DNA of 64,000 nucleotides from the NCBI RefSeq assembly GCF_021044685.1, contig NZ_CP088014.1, positions 4,450,001 to 4,514,000 of the forward strand. Direction: 5' to 3'. The translations under genes were made by a program, and so were the position numbers. Under the pieces are notes generated by a model, which saw only the letters and a program-made list of their open reading frames with translations, searched no databases and had not been told where the DNA came from. Positions 16,065-24,243 of this stretch are shown one piece after another. How positions within the stretch are numbered: the first letter of the stretch is position 1; each line of letters begins with the position of its first letter. Source of the DNA: Bradyrhizobium daqingense (lineage in GTDB: Bacteria; Pseudomonadota; Alphaproteobacteria; Rhizobiales; Xanthobacteraceae).

Positions 16065-16790
16065 ATGGACCAGTTGAAGCGGCAGGCTGCGGCGCGCGCG
16101 CTCGAGGAGGTGCGTGACGGCATGCAGCTCGGGCTCGGCACCGGCTCGACCGCGAAACATTTCGTCGAGCTGCTCGGCGAGCGCGTCGCCGCCGGGCTCA
16201 AGGTGATCGGCGTGCCGACCTCCGAAGCGACGCGCGCGGATGCGGAGCGCTGCGGCGTGCCGCTGACCACGCTGGACGAGATCGACCACCTCGACATCAC
16301 CGTGGACGGTGCCGACGAGATCGATCCGGATCTCAATCTGATCAAGGGCGGCGGCGGCGCGCTGCTGCGCGAGAAGATCGTGGCGGCGGCCTCGGATCGC
16401 ATGATCGTGATTGCCGACGACAGCAAATGGGTGCCGGCGCTCGGCAAGTTTCCGCTGCCGGTCGAGGTCATCCCGTTCGGGCTTGGCGCGACGCGCCGCG
16501 CGATCGAGAAGGCATTTGCCGCATGCGGCGTTTCCGGGCAAATGGCGGTCCGCAAGGCCAAGGGCGGGGACAAGGACGGCCACGTTTTCGTCACCGATGG
16601 CGGCCACTGGATCGTCGATGCCCAGCTCGGTCGTATTGTCGATCCACCCGCTCTCGCCAAGGCGTTGAGCGCCATCCCCGGCGTGGTCGAGCATGGCTTG
16701 TTCATCGGCTTGGCCAGCTCGGCCGTTCTGGCGGGCGGCGAGGGAATTCGCGTGATTGAACGGCGCAAGCCGAAAGGAGACCACGAATGA
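16065..16790 (+). CDS. rpiA: ribose-5-phosphate isomerase A
   Basis: A 241-residue enzyme converting ribose 5-phosphate to ribulose 5-phosphate in the pentose phosphate pathway. The substrate loop Gly-Thr-Gly-Ser-Thr-Ala is at ~26-31, the catalytic region Asp-Gly-Ala-Asp-Glu-Ile-Asp-Pro at ~83-90, and Lys-Gly-Gly-Gly-Gly-Ala-Leu follows. All core residues are present and the length is normal. A TTG two codons upstream (16059) is an alternative start. It overlaps the next gene by 4 bp. Confidence 0.95.
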   Translation: MDQLKRQAAARALEEVRDGMQLGLGTGSTAKHFVELLGERVAAGLKVIGVPTSEATRADAERCGVPLTTLDEIDHLDITVDGADEIDPDLNLIKGGGGALLREKIVAAASDRMIVIADDSKWVPALGKFPLPVEVIPFGLGATRRAIEKAFAACGVSGQMAVRKAKGGDKDGHVFVTDGGHWIVDAQLGRIVDPPALAKALSAIPGVVEHGLFIGLASSAVLAGGEGIRVIERRKPKGDHE

Positions 16791-17329
16791 AGAGCGTGTT
16801 GAGATTCTTGCCGGTGGCGGCCCTCGCTGTGGGGCTGGCGCTTTCGGCCGGTACGGCCATGGCGCAACAGCCGGCCGCCAAGGCCCCTGCAGCACCGGCC
16901 CAGCCGAAGGCCTCGCCCGCGGCGATTGCCGCGGCCAGGGAGATCTTGCAGATCAAGAACGCGACCGCGATGTATACCGGCGCCGTGCCCGGCCTCGTCG
17001 AGAAGACCAAGATCGCGCTGATCCAGCAGAATCTCAACTACCAGAAGGACCTCAACGAGGTCGCGCAGGTCGTGGCGCAGCAGCTCAACGGCCGCCAGAA
17101 CGAGATCGGCGAGGGCATGGCGCAGATCTATGCCAGCGAGTTCACCGAGCAGGAGCTGAAGGACCTCGTCACCTTCTACAAGTCGCCGCTCGGCAAGAAG
17201 CTGATCGACGCCGAGCCCCGCGCCATCGGGCTCAGCATGGCCTTCATGAACTCCTGGGCCCAGAACTTCTCCGAGACCGTGATGGGGGCCTTCCGCGCCG
17301 AGATGCGCAAGCGTGGCAAGGAGATCTGA
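16787..17329 (+). CDS. DUF2059 secreted protein
   Basis: A 180-residue protein with a signal peptide (Lys-Ser-Val-Leu-Arg, hydrophobic core, cleavage near Ala-Met-Ala-Gln, residue ~26), then an Ala/Pro-rich linker. Residues ~100-160 hold the DUF2059 helical domain (Tyr-Ala-Ser-Glu-Phe-Thr-Glu-Gln-Glu-Leu-Lys-Asp-Leu, Phe-Tyr-Lys-Ser-Pro-Leu-Gly-Lys-Lys). It is likely periplasmic with unknown role. The start overlaps the rpiA stop (ATGA), so it is translated with rpiA although a functional link is not evident. Confidence 0.88.
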   Translation: MKSVLRFLPVAALAVGLALSAGTAMAQQPAAKAPAAPAQPKASPAAIAAAREILQIKNATAMYTGAVPGLVEKTKIALIQQNLNYQKDLNEVAQVVAQQLNGRQNEIGEGMAQIYASEFTEQELKDLVTFYKSPLGKKLIDAEPRAIGLSMAFMNSWAQNFSETVMGAFRAEMRKRGKEI

Positions 17330-17375
17330 GCGCACCTATCTGAAAGGTCGTTCTTGAAAGAGGTCGGAGTGGACA

Positions 17376-18764
17376 ATGGCTGAATTCGACGTCGACCTCT
17401 TCGTCATCGGTGGCGGCTCGGGCGGCGTAAGGGCCGCCCGCATCGCGGCCGGCCATGGCGCCCGCGTGATGATCGCGGAAGAGTACCGCATGGGCGGCAC
17501 CTGCGTGATCCGCGGCTGCGTGCCGAAGAAACTGTTCGTGATCGGCTCCCACTTCCGTCACGAGCTCGAGGATGCCGCCGGTTTCGGCTGGACCGTTCCG
17601 CCCGCGACTTTCGACTGGCCGACGCTGATCGCCAACAAGGACAAGGAGATCGCGCGGCTGGAGGCGGCCTATACGGCCAATGTCGGGAAGTCGGGCGCAG
17701 AGATCGTCAAGAGCCGGGCGGTGATCGAGGACAAGCACACCGTCCGCCTGCTCGAGAACGACCGGAAGATCACCGCGAAATACATCCTGATCGCCACGGG
17801 CGGCGCGCCGAACCACGGCGCTTCGATTCCCGGCATCGAGCACGTGATCTCCTCCAACGAGGCGTTTCATCTGAAGAAGCTGCCGAGGCGGATCGTGATT
17901 CAGGGCGGCGGCTATATCGCGCTTGAATTTGCCGGCATCTTCGCCGGCTTCGGCTCCGACGTCACCGTGATCTATCGCGGCGACAACATCCTTCGCGGTT
18001 TCGACGAGGATGTCCGCAGCCACGTCCGCAGCGAGATGGAGAAGCAGGGCATCACCATCCTCACCGGCTGCACGGTGACCAAGGTCGATCGCCACGGCGA
18101 GGAGTTCACCACGCATCTGTCGAACGGCTCAAGCCTCGCTTCCGATCAGGTGATGTTCGCGATCGGCCGCCATCCCAACGTTGCCAATCTCGGCCTGGAG
18201 AATGCCGGCGTTGCCATCAATCGCGCGAACGGCGGCATTGCCGTCGACCATTTCTCGAAGAGCTCGGTCGACAGCATCTATGCGATCGGCGACGTCACCC
18301 ACCGCTTCAACCTGACGCCGGTGGCGATCCGCGAGGGCCATGCCTTCGCCGACACCGTGTTCGGCAAGCGTGAGGTCAGGGTCGATCACGCCAACATTCC
18401 GACCGCGGTGTTCTCGCAGCCGGAGGTCGGCACCGTCGGTCTCACCGAGACCGAGGCGCGCGCGCAGTTCAGCCACGTCGACATCTACAAGACGACGTTC
18501 CGCCCCATCAAGGCGACGATGTCCGGCCGCGACACCCGCGTGCTGATGAAGCTCGTCGTCGACGGGGCGACCGATCGCGTGCTCGGCTGCCACATCGTCG
18601 GCGATGCCGCCGCCGAGATCACGCAAGCCGTGGCGATCGCGGTGAAGATGAAGGCGACCAAGGCCGATTTCGACGCCACGATCGCGCTGCACCCGACCGC
18701 GGCCGAAGAGCTCGTGACCATGCGCACGCCGACCGCACGCCACGTGCGACAGGCGGCGGAGTAG
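17376..18764 (+). CDS. gor: glutathione-disulfide reductase
   Basis: A 462-residue flavoprotein that reduces oxidised glutathione with NADPH. The FAD-binding Gly-Gly-Gly-Ser-Gly-Gly is at 12-17. The redox-active disulfide is Gly-Gly-Thr-Cys-Val-Ile-Arg-Gly-Cys-Val-Pro (Cys43 and Cys48). The NAD(P) loop is Gly-Gly-Gly-Tyr-Ile-Ala (~180), and the C-terminal active-site His-Pro-Thr-Ala-Ala-Glu-Glu is at ~439. It is 46 bp after the DUF2059 gene in the same direction, so it may belong to the rpiA transcript. Confidence 0.96.
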   Translation: MAEFDVDLFVIGGGSGGVRAARIAAGHGARVMIAEEYRMGGTCVIRGCVPKKLFVIGSHFRHELEDAAGFGWTVPPATFDWPTLIANKDKEIARLEAAYTANVGKSGAEIVKSRAVIEDKHTVRLLENDRKITAKYILIATGGAPNHGASIPGIEHVISSNEAFHLKKLPRRIVIQGGGYIALEFAGIFAGFGSDVTVIYRGDNILRGFDEDVRSHVRSEMEKQGITILTGCTVTKVDRHGEEFTTHLSNGSSLASDQVMFAIGRHPNVANLGLENAGVAINRANGGIAVDHFSKSSVDSIYAIGDVTHRFNLTPVAIREGHAFADTVFGKREVRVDHANIPTAVFSQPEVGTVGLTETEARAQFSHVDIYKTTFRPIKATMSGRDTRVLMKLVVDGATDRVLGCHIVGDAAAEITQAVAIAVKMKATKADFDATIALHPTAAEELVTMRTPTARHVRQAAE

Positions 18765-18773
18765 GCTCAGCGT

Positions 18774-19913
18774 CTAGCCATAGAGATATCCAACCGGCCT
18801 GCCTTCGGTGCGCAGCGGGCGGATATCCTTTTGCGTGATGATCTGACCGGCGAGGCCGTCGATCTCGTCACGCTGAGTCGGCGTCCAGCTGCGAAGCTCG
18901 TTCATGCCCTTGAGCAGGCCGAGCCGGAGAACCTGGGTGTTTTCGCTGATGCCGACAAGGCTGATCGCATCCTTCCCTGCAGTCACCACATCGCCGGCGG
19001 AGAGTTCAAAGCTCTCGCCGGCCTTTTTCCTGAACTCGGCCGTGCCGCGAATGACGCGGTAGATCACGACCTCGCCCTTGGCAAAGCAGCTCGCGTCCGC
19101 GGCGACCGACATGCTCTTCGGCAGCAGCGACTGGCCGCGCGGATCGGTCGCGATGATGTGGCCGGTGACGAGATGGCCACTTGGCACCTCGATGCCGATA
19201 TCGCGCAGATAAACCGGCATGGCCGATTTGACGGAGCCATCCGTGAGCGGCTTGAACAGCGCGTCCAGCGCCAGTGGGTCCTGAAGCCAGAAGCCGGCAT
19301 CGGCCGGCCGGTTGTGCAGCTTGTGACTCCAGGCCACACGCGGCGTTTCGGCTTCGTTGATCTGGTCGGGACCGACGATGGTCGGATTCGGAAAGGTGGT
19401 GGGGTCGGTGATGAAGGCCTCGAGAAATTTGCCGGAATAGCCCATTGCGATCGGATCAGGCACCACGGTCTGCGGCGTCCTCAAATTCTCTTCGGTCGAC
19501 AGGCCAGACCAGGTGTAGAACAGCTGGCGGTGAACGATCGCGCTCTGCAGCATCACCGCGCCCGGGCCGACATTGTAGAAGCGCCCGTCATAATCGAAGG
19601 TGAAGGCGCCGGAGGTGACCAGCACGAGCTGGAAGCCGCCGGGCGGAAGATGCAGATGGAAGTCGGTGGGTCCGGTGTCGGGGCGGTAGATCGGCAGATT
19701 GGTCGCGACTTCGTGCAGGAGGAAGGTCTCATTGTTGGCGTGAAAGCCTTCGTTGGCGCGATTGTAGAGCGCTTGCGGACGATAGGTCGCCTCGAACTTC
19801 GCATTCCGATCGCGGTCGATGGCGACGAAGTCCTGCGTGTTGAGGCGGAGCGGTGCGCCGTTCGGATGGGTTAGGCCGGTCGTCTTGAGATCGCCCGCAG
19901 CATGCACGTTCAT
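18774..19913 (-). CDS. cupin-like protein of unknown function
   Basis: A 379-residue protein. The start at 19913 is chosen for its GGAGA site; an upstream extension exists without one. The first half (residues ~55-145) reads like a cupin barrel (Phe-His-Leu-His-Leu-Pro-Pro-Gly-Gly-Phe-Gln-Leu-Val-Leu-Val-Thr-Ser-Gly, then Val-Gly-Pro-Gly-Ala-Val). The second half has another such segment (Val-Ile-Tyr-Arg-Val-Ile-Arg-Gly-Thr-Ala-Glu-Phe, then Leu-Ser-Ala-Gly-Asp-Val). A bicupin fold is therefore likely. Few metal-binding His are seen in the second barrel. No pathway is indicated by the neighbours; it converges with gor. Confidence 0.7.
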   Translation of the reverse strand: MNVHAAGDLKTTGLTHPNGAPLRLNTQDFVAIDRDRNAKFEATYRPQALYNRANEGFHANNETFLLHEVATNLPIYRPDTGPTDFHLHLPPGGFQLVLVTSGAFTFDYDGRFYNVGPGAVMLQSAIVHRQLFYTWSGLSTEENLRTPQTVVPDPIAMGYSGKFLEAFITDPTTFPNPTIVGPDQINEAETPRVAWSHKLHNRPADAGFWLQDPLALDALFKPLTDGSVKSAMPVYLRDIGIEVPSGHLVTGHIIATDPRGQSLLPKSMSVAADASCFAKGEVVIYRVIRGTAEFRKKAGESFELSAGDVVTAGKDAISLVGISENTQVLRLGLLKGMNELRSWTPTQRDEIDGLAGQIITQKDIRPLRTEGRPVGYLYG

Positions 19914-20288
19914 GACGTTCTCCGCTCTGCGCCGTTGCTTCGCTGACACGACATTGCGAATATTGGGCCAGTTGCTTTGCGAAGCTGCAAGTGGATCCGG
20001 CATCGTGATGCGGACGCACCGGTGCGGGAAGAAATCCGGTGGTTGCACGGGACGTTAGATCGATGGCTCGCTCTGATCGTGAGACGCCGCGCGAGGGGCT
20101 CCTCCTTTCAAGGCAGCGACGAGACCTGTCTAATTTGTCAGCAAGTCTCATCAGGCCGCGTGCAGCGGTGTTGCTGGGGTCGGCGCGATGGCCCCTCTTG
20201 GGCTCGGCAATAATATCGTGACCCGGGTAGGGCGATTGACAGATTGTTCATGTTTTGTTCTTATGCTGCAACCGAGATGGAGGCAGCC
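19914..20288. other. 375-bp divergent promoter region
   Basis: Lies between the cupin-like gene (reverse) and the coiled small gene at 20289 (forward). Apart from the promoter-like boxes at 20236-20264 I see no gene or repeat. Confidence 0.5.
20236..20264 (+). promoter_or_regulatory. sigma70-like promoter
   Basis: TTGACA at 20236-20241, 17-base spacer, then TCTTAT at 20259-20264 (4 of 6 matches to the -10 consensus). This would start transcription near 20271, a short leader before the ATG at 20289. Confidence 0.45.
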
Positions 20289-20597
20289 ATGGACAACCGC
20301 ATCAACGAAATTCGCAGAACCATCAGAGCGCTTCGCGTCAGCATGCTCGAGGCCGAAGCCATCATGCGCGAGCAGGTCAATCGGGACGAGGATTGCACTT
20401 TCGTTGCGGAGGAAATCCTCAAGATGCGCTCGGTCATGAGCCTGCTCGCCAGGGAACGGATAGAGCTCGGCGATGACGAGCCGATCCTCGTCACCTGTCT
20501 CTATGTTCCCCGGCGCCGGCCGCCGCGAAAGCCAACGATCGATCGTCTCCTGCAGTCCCGCAATGTATTGGCGCAACGCGTGGCCGCAACGGCCTGA
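20289..20597 (+). CDS. small helical hypothetical protein
   Basis: A 102-residue protein, start set by a GGAGG site 8 bases upstream. Residues 1-65 are predominantly helical with heptad-like spacing of Ile/Leu/Met (Ile-Asn-Glu-Ile-Arg-Arg-Thr-Ile-Arg-Ala-Leu-Arg), and the C-terminus is basic and Pro/Arg-rich. No family is recognised. A consensus-like promoter lies directly upstream. Confidence 0.6.
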   Translation: MDNRINEIRRTIRALRVSMLEAEAIMREQVNRDEDCTFVAEEILKMRSVMSLLARERIELGDDEPILVTCLYVPRRRPPRKPTIDRLLQSRNVLAQRVAATA

Positions 20598-20616
20598 CCG
20601 GAGCAGGGCGACCGCT

Positions 20617-20802
20617 TTATTCGAACGATTGACGAGCAGCCCGTTCAGGCTTGCCGACCGGGCTGTCGGCCCACTTCGACATGTCCATCGTTCGCATGTC
20701 GATGCCTTCGCACCAGAAGCAGCTCAGCTGGGGGCGTCCCTCGGCCGAAATCATCGGCACAAGTCCATGGCCGCAGCCGGAGCAGGACGTAACGTGATTC
20801 AT
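20617..20802 (-). CDS. small double-CxxC protein, putative zinc ribbon
   Basis: A 61-residue protein with a GGAGAAAC ribosome site. Two Cys-x-x-Cys pairs (Cys-Ser-Gly-Cys at ~7-10 and Cys-Phe-Trp-Cys at ~28-31) are spaced as in a zinc ribbon. Cytoplasmic, no signal peptide. Function is unknown; it could be a nucleic-acid or protein-binding zinc finger. It ends just after the convergent helical protein gene. Confidence 0.65.
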   Translation of the reverse strand: MNHVTSCSGCGHGLVPMISAEGRPQLSCFWCEGIDMRTMDMSKWADSPVGKPERAARQSFE

Positions 20803-20862
20803 GTGTTTCTCCGCGAGAGCCGAATCCGGAACGACATGTCGCCCCCAGAGCTTGCCTGAGCG

Positions 20863-22089
20863 TTATGACGAGGCAGCGACGCTTGCGACCGGAGCGCTCG
20901 TTCCTGACGTCGTGGACGTCGCGATCCAGCGTGACACGGCCGCGATGTCGTCGCCGTTGTCGCGATAGGCGCGAAGCTGGAATTCGGCGGAGCTGCCGCG
21001 TTCCACGATGGTCCGGCAGTGCTCGACCTCTCGGGTGCAGTTCAGCGCGGCCGCGTCTTCGGCGATATCGTTGATCACGCGGGAGAGCAGCTCGGAAATC
21101 GTGACCGGCCCGTCCTTCGAGGCGAAGATGCAGTCGGTGCCGTAGCGCTGGGCGCGCCATTTGTTTTCCACCGCAATCGCGCGTTCGACCGCGGTGACCT
21201 CCTTCGACAGATGCGGTCGCAGGTAGAGATGCCGTGTCAGGCAGCGGTAGAGCGAGGCGATCGCCACGGCGTCGTCGACGAAGGTGCAGGTATCCGGCGC
21301 GCGAAGCTCGAGGGTCGGGTGCCGCATCGAGGGCCGCATCGCCCACCAGATGTGGCTTTCATCCGGGATCACGCCGGAGCGCTGCAAGGCGCCGACATAT
21401 TCGTCGTAATCCTGCCTGCCTTCGAACAGTTCGGGTAGGCCGGTGCGGGGCAGCTCGGAATAGGCGGCGAGCCGGTAGCCCTTCAGCCCGGTCTTGTGCG
21501 AATTCCAGAACGGGGAGGAGGCGGAGAGCGCGATGATCAGCGGCAGGTGCGGCAGCATCGCCCGCATCACCGCCATGCGCTTCTCGGGATCGGGCAACTG
21601 GACATGCACGTGCATGCCGCACATCATGTTGCGGTGGCCGATGCTGCGCAGATCCTCGATCATCTCCTCGTAGCGCGGCTTCGGGCTCGGCTGCGACATG
21701 CGCCAGACCGCGGTCGGATGCGTGCCGCAGGCCATGATGACGAAGCCGTATTGCGCGGCGACGTTCGCGACCTCGCGGCGAAGAAAACGGAGCTCTTCGC
21801 GTGCGTCGTTGACGTCGACGTGGATGTTGGTGGCGACTTCGAGCTGGGATTGCAGCATCTCCCGCATCGCCTGGCCGCCGGTCGACCAGTTCGCCGATTC
21901 GAACAATTCGTCGGGGGTCTTGATCGCGACTTCCAGGCTGCGGCGATCGGCGAGGAAGTACTCCTCCTCGATGCCGAAGGAATATTCCGCGGCCTTGCCG
22001 CGGCCGCCGGCGGAGCGGATGACGAGGTGCTGCCTGTCGTCGGACGAATCCAGCCGCAGCAGTTTCAAAACGTCTGAAGCAAATGTCAT
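20863..22089 (-). CDS. carboxylate-amine ligase (YbdK/GCS2 family)
   Basis: A 408-residue ATP-grasp-related ligase of the glutamate-cysteine ligase 2 family. The N-terminal signature Phe-Gly-Ile-Glu-Glu-Glu-Tyr-Phe-Leu is at ~38-46, and the ATP/metal region (Met-Cys-Gly-Met-His-Val-His-Val) is near 155-165. Members link an amine to the gamma-carboxylate of glutamate; YbdK has weak gamma-glutamylcysteine ligase activity. It is 19 bp downstream of an EgtC-like amidotransferase, which suggests the two act on the same gamma-glutamyl compounds. The product is not known. Confidence 0.88.
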   Translation of the reverse strand: MTFASDVLKLLRLDSSDDRQHLVIRSAGGRGKAAEYSFGIEEEYFLADRRSLEVAIKTPDELFESANWSTGGQAMREMLQSQLEVATNIHVDVNDAREELRFLRREVANVAAQYGFVIMACGTHPTAVWRMSQPSPKPRYEEMIEDLRSIGHRNMMCGMHVHVQLPDPEKRMAVMRAMLPHLPLIIALSASSPFWNSHKTGLKGYRLAAYSELPRTGLPELFEGRQDYDEYVGALQRSGVIPDESHIWWAMRPSMRHPTLELRAPDTCTFVDDAVAIASLYRCLTRHLYLRPHLSKEVTAVERAIAVENKWRAQRYGTDCIFASKDGPVTISELLSRVINDIAEDAAALNCTREVEHCRTIVERGSSAEFQLRAYRDNGDDIAAVSRWIATSTTSGTSAPVASVAASS

Positions 22090-22108
22090 GGCCCCACCCG
22101 GCAAAAGG

Positions 22109-22936
22109 TTACCTGCGGGCACTAATCCGTCTGGCCGGAGCGGGTTCCGTCTCGGCGCCACTGCAAATTGTCACGTCGAACGGAACAATCTTCACCCTTT
22201 CGGACACGCGCGCGATCAAAGCGTGATTGGGCGGCACCTCTGCCCAATCTTCCTCTTTGTCGAATGGCTCGGACACCACCACGACCTGGTCGCCGTCCTC
22301 GCGGAAATACAGCGTGTTCGCGGCGTCGTTGACTGCAACCCTGAAGGCGTAGAGATCACGCCCGTTGGCGATCGCGCTGGTGAAGCGCAGCCGCTCGCGG
22401 AGCTGGCCTTCGTTGACGAGGCCGACGAGGGCCTGCAGCACGCGCTGCGTCGCGCCGAGCGGGTCGCTATCCAGGCCCGCGCCCATCATGGCGAGGAACA
22501 CGGCCTCCGAATCGGTGGTGCCGAGCCGCGACGGGTAATGGGCATCGGGAATCAGCGCCTCGACCTTGCGCCGCAGCCGGTTCCAGCTGCCGACGAATCC
22601 ATTGTGCATGAACATCCACTGGCCGCAGGCGAAGGGATGGCAATTCTGCCGCGTCACCGCCGTGCCGGTGGCTGCACGCACATGCGCGAAGAACAGATGC
22701 GAGCGCAGATGGCGGCAAAGATAGCGTAGATTCTCATCCGACCACGCCGGGCGCGTCTCGCGATACAGGCCAGGTTCTGGGTGCTCGCCGTACCAGCCGA
22801 GACCAAAGCCGTCGCCGTTGGATCCGGCCGTCGACTGAAGCGAGCGGATGCTCTGCGCGATCAGCGAATGCTCGGGCTCGGTGACATAAGGCTCAAAGGA
22901 CGTCGTCTCGCCCCGATATGCGATCCAGCGGCACAT
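22109..22936 (-). CDS. class II glutamine amidotransferase (EgtC/YafJ-like)
   Basis: A 275-residue Ntn-hydrolase. The start at 22936 exposes Cys2 (Met-Cys-Arg-Trp-Ile-Ala-Tyr) as the catalytic nucleophile after Met removal. Other family marks are Asn-Gly-Asp-Gly-Phe-Gly-Leu-Gly-Trp-Tyr (~40), His-Val-Arg-Ala-Ala-Thr (~85) and Met-His-Asn-Gly-Phe (~110). EgtC enzymes hydrolyse a gamma-glutamyl bond in ergothioneine synthesis; YafJ-type enzymes have an unclear role. It is the first gene of a pair with the gamma-glutamyl ligase-like enzyme. Confidence 0.9.
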   Translation of the reverse strand: MCRWIAYRGETTSFEPYVTEPEHSLIAQSIRSLQSTAGSNGDGFGLGWYGEHPEPGLYRETRPAWSDENLRYLCRHLRSHLFFAHVRAATGTAVTRQNCHPFACGQWMFMHNGFVGSWNRLRRKVEALIPDAHYPSRLGTTDSEAVFLAMMGAGLDSDPLGATQRVLQALVGLVNEGQLRERLRFTSAIANGRDLYAFRVAVNDAANTLYFREDGDQVVVVSEPFDKEEDWAEVPPNHALIARVSERVKIVPFDVTICSGAETEPAPARRISARR

Positions 22937-23410
22937 GAGGAATCCTGTCGGGAGATGCCCTGAAGTGCAGTAACTGATCGGCCTGTTCGATGGTTCCCGG
23001 CCGCAGCTCTTCAACATTTCCGGCTTCGTGGTCCGCGAATGCGGCAATCGCAAGCGCAAGTTGACGGCGTTGGAACGGCCGGGCTGCATAGGGCGTTCCA
23101 TTATCGAGGTAAGGTTTGGAACCGTAACGTGCTAATCCGGCTGCTTGCTGCAACGAGGGGGAACCGATGCGGCGGCTGGTCGCAGTCATATCGGCTTGAT
23201 TCCGATGGGGTGATCTTTATTTCTGGTCGGAACAAGAATCCGGGCCCCTCTGGCGAGGACACCGACAATGTCGGTAAACCTCGTGATGTCGGATGACCAG
23301 TCCCGCGCGAATGCGATGGATCGGCCGACCGTCGGGCCCTCTTCGTTCTCTCCGACCCAGTCGCTCCATCGCTGCCCCGTGCGGTCATTTCGCAAAGTTA
23401 GGGAGCAACG
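22937..23410. other. 474-bp divergent intergenic region, no gene seen
   Basis: Between the amidotransferase (reverse) and the TerB gene (forward); both promoters should lie here. Several overlapping short frames exist, including a reverse one of 80 codons reaching into terB, but none has a ribosome site or family match. Confidence 0.5.
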
Positions 23411-23878
23411 ATGCCCGACGCCAAGCATTCCAGTCCGATCGAAATCGCTGATCCGTCCACCCTGAACGAGCAGGCTGCGGCGGCGCTGGTCATTGCCGGC
23501 GCGCTGGTCGCCGTGGCCGACCGACGCGTTTCACCGGTAGAGCGCGACGAGGTGATGCGCTTCATTCGGGACCGCGACTTGGCGCCTCATATCGAGGACG
23601 ATCGGCTGCTTGCGATGTTCGATGCACTCGCTGAACGACTCGAAGAGCCGGATTTTGCCAACGTCGTGATCGAGACGCTCCGGCCGGTCTCGAACATGTC
23701 GCTGTCAGCGCATCTGATGGAGCTGTCAGAGCGCGTCGCGGCGGCAGACGAGGACGTGCATCCCCATGAGGTACAGGCCATCAAGCTGTTGCGGCTGCTG
23801 ACGCTTGCTCTGCCCCGCGCGAGTAAGGTCGCCTCGGGTGAGGGGCGCGCGGCACCTTACACCGCGGCCAAGGAATGA
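23411..23878 (+). CDS. TerB-family protein
   Basis: A 155-residue soluble helical protein. Residues ~18-135 have the TerB layout: Ala-Leu-Val-Ala-Val-Ala-Asp-Arg-Arg-Val-Ser-Pro-Val-Glu-Arg-Asp-Glu repeated in a second half as Arg-Val-Ala-Ala-Ala-Asp-Glu-Asp-Val-His-Pro-His-Glu. TerB proteins bind metal at these acidic loops and work with TerC in tellurite and envelope-stress systems. It is the first gene of an operon (TerB, small membrane protein, TerC, YqhA); the next gene overlaps its stop by 4 bp. Confidence 0.85.
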   Translation: MPDAKHSSPIEIADPSTLNEQAAAALVIAGALVAVADRRVSPVERDEVMRFIRDRDLAPHIEDDRLLAMFDALAERLEEPDFANVVIETLRPVSNMSLSAHLMELSERVAAADEDVHPHEVQAIKLLRLLTLALPRASKVASGEGRAAPYTAAKE

Positions 23879-24243
23879 GCATGGCCACGACCTCGGACGA
23901 GCGTAAGACGGGGGCAGAGGGCGATCGCGGTCAGATGGCCGGCGGTGATCCGCGCCTCGACAAGCTTGTTGACCGATTGCCGCCGCGCATGGCCGACACC
24001 GTCACCTACCTGCTCAAGCCGTCGAGCCGCTGGGTGAGGATCCCCTCCGGCGCGCTGCTCATAGCCGGCGGCGTGCTTTCCTTCCTGCCAATTCTCGGCG
24101 TCTGGATGCTGCCGCTCGGTCTCGCGCTGCTTGCCGAGGACGTGCCTGCGCTACGTTCCTCACGTTCAAAGGTCCTGGATTGGGTCGAGCGGAAGAAGCC
24201 GCACTGGCTCAATCCGTCCACATCGAAAAATGGTCAATCATGA
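23875..24243 (+). CDS. small membrane protein in TerB/TerC operon
   Basis: A 122-residue protein. The first 45 residues are hydrophilic; residues ~58-88 form one or two close membrane spans (Gly-Ala-Leu-Leu-Ile-Ala-Gly-Gly-Val-Leu, then Val-Trp-Met-Leu-Pro-Leu-Gly-Leu-Ala-Leu-Leu-Ala-Glu-Asp-Val-Pro), followed by a basic tail. No domain name is known to me. Overlaps of 4 bp with TerB before and TerC after show tight translational coupling, so it probably belongs to the TerB-TerC complex. Confidence 0.8.
   Translation: MSMATTSDERKTGAEGDRGQMAGGDPRLDKLVDRLPPRMADTVTYLLKPSSRWVRIPSGALLIAGGVLSFLPILGVWMLPLGLALLAEDVPALRSSRSKVLDWVERKKPHWLNPSTSKNGQS

Noticed and set aside
20863..22936. Full ergothioneine cluster
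   Set aside because: Only EgtA/EgtC-like families are present; no EgtB or EgtD gene lies nearby.
23186..23428. 80-codon reverse frame before terB
   Set aside because: No ribosome site or homology pattern; overlaps the terB start.
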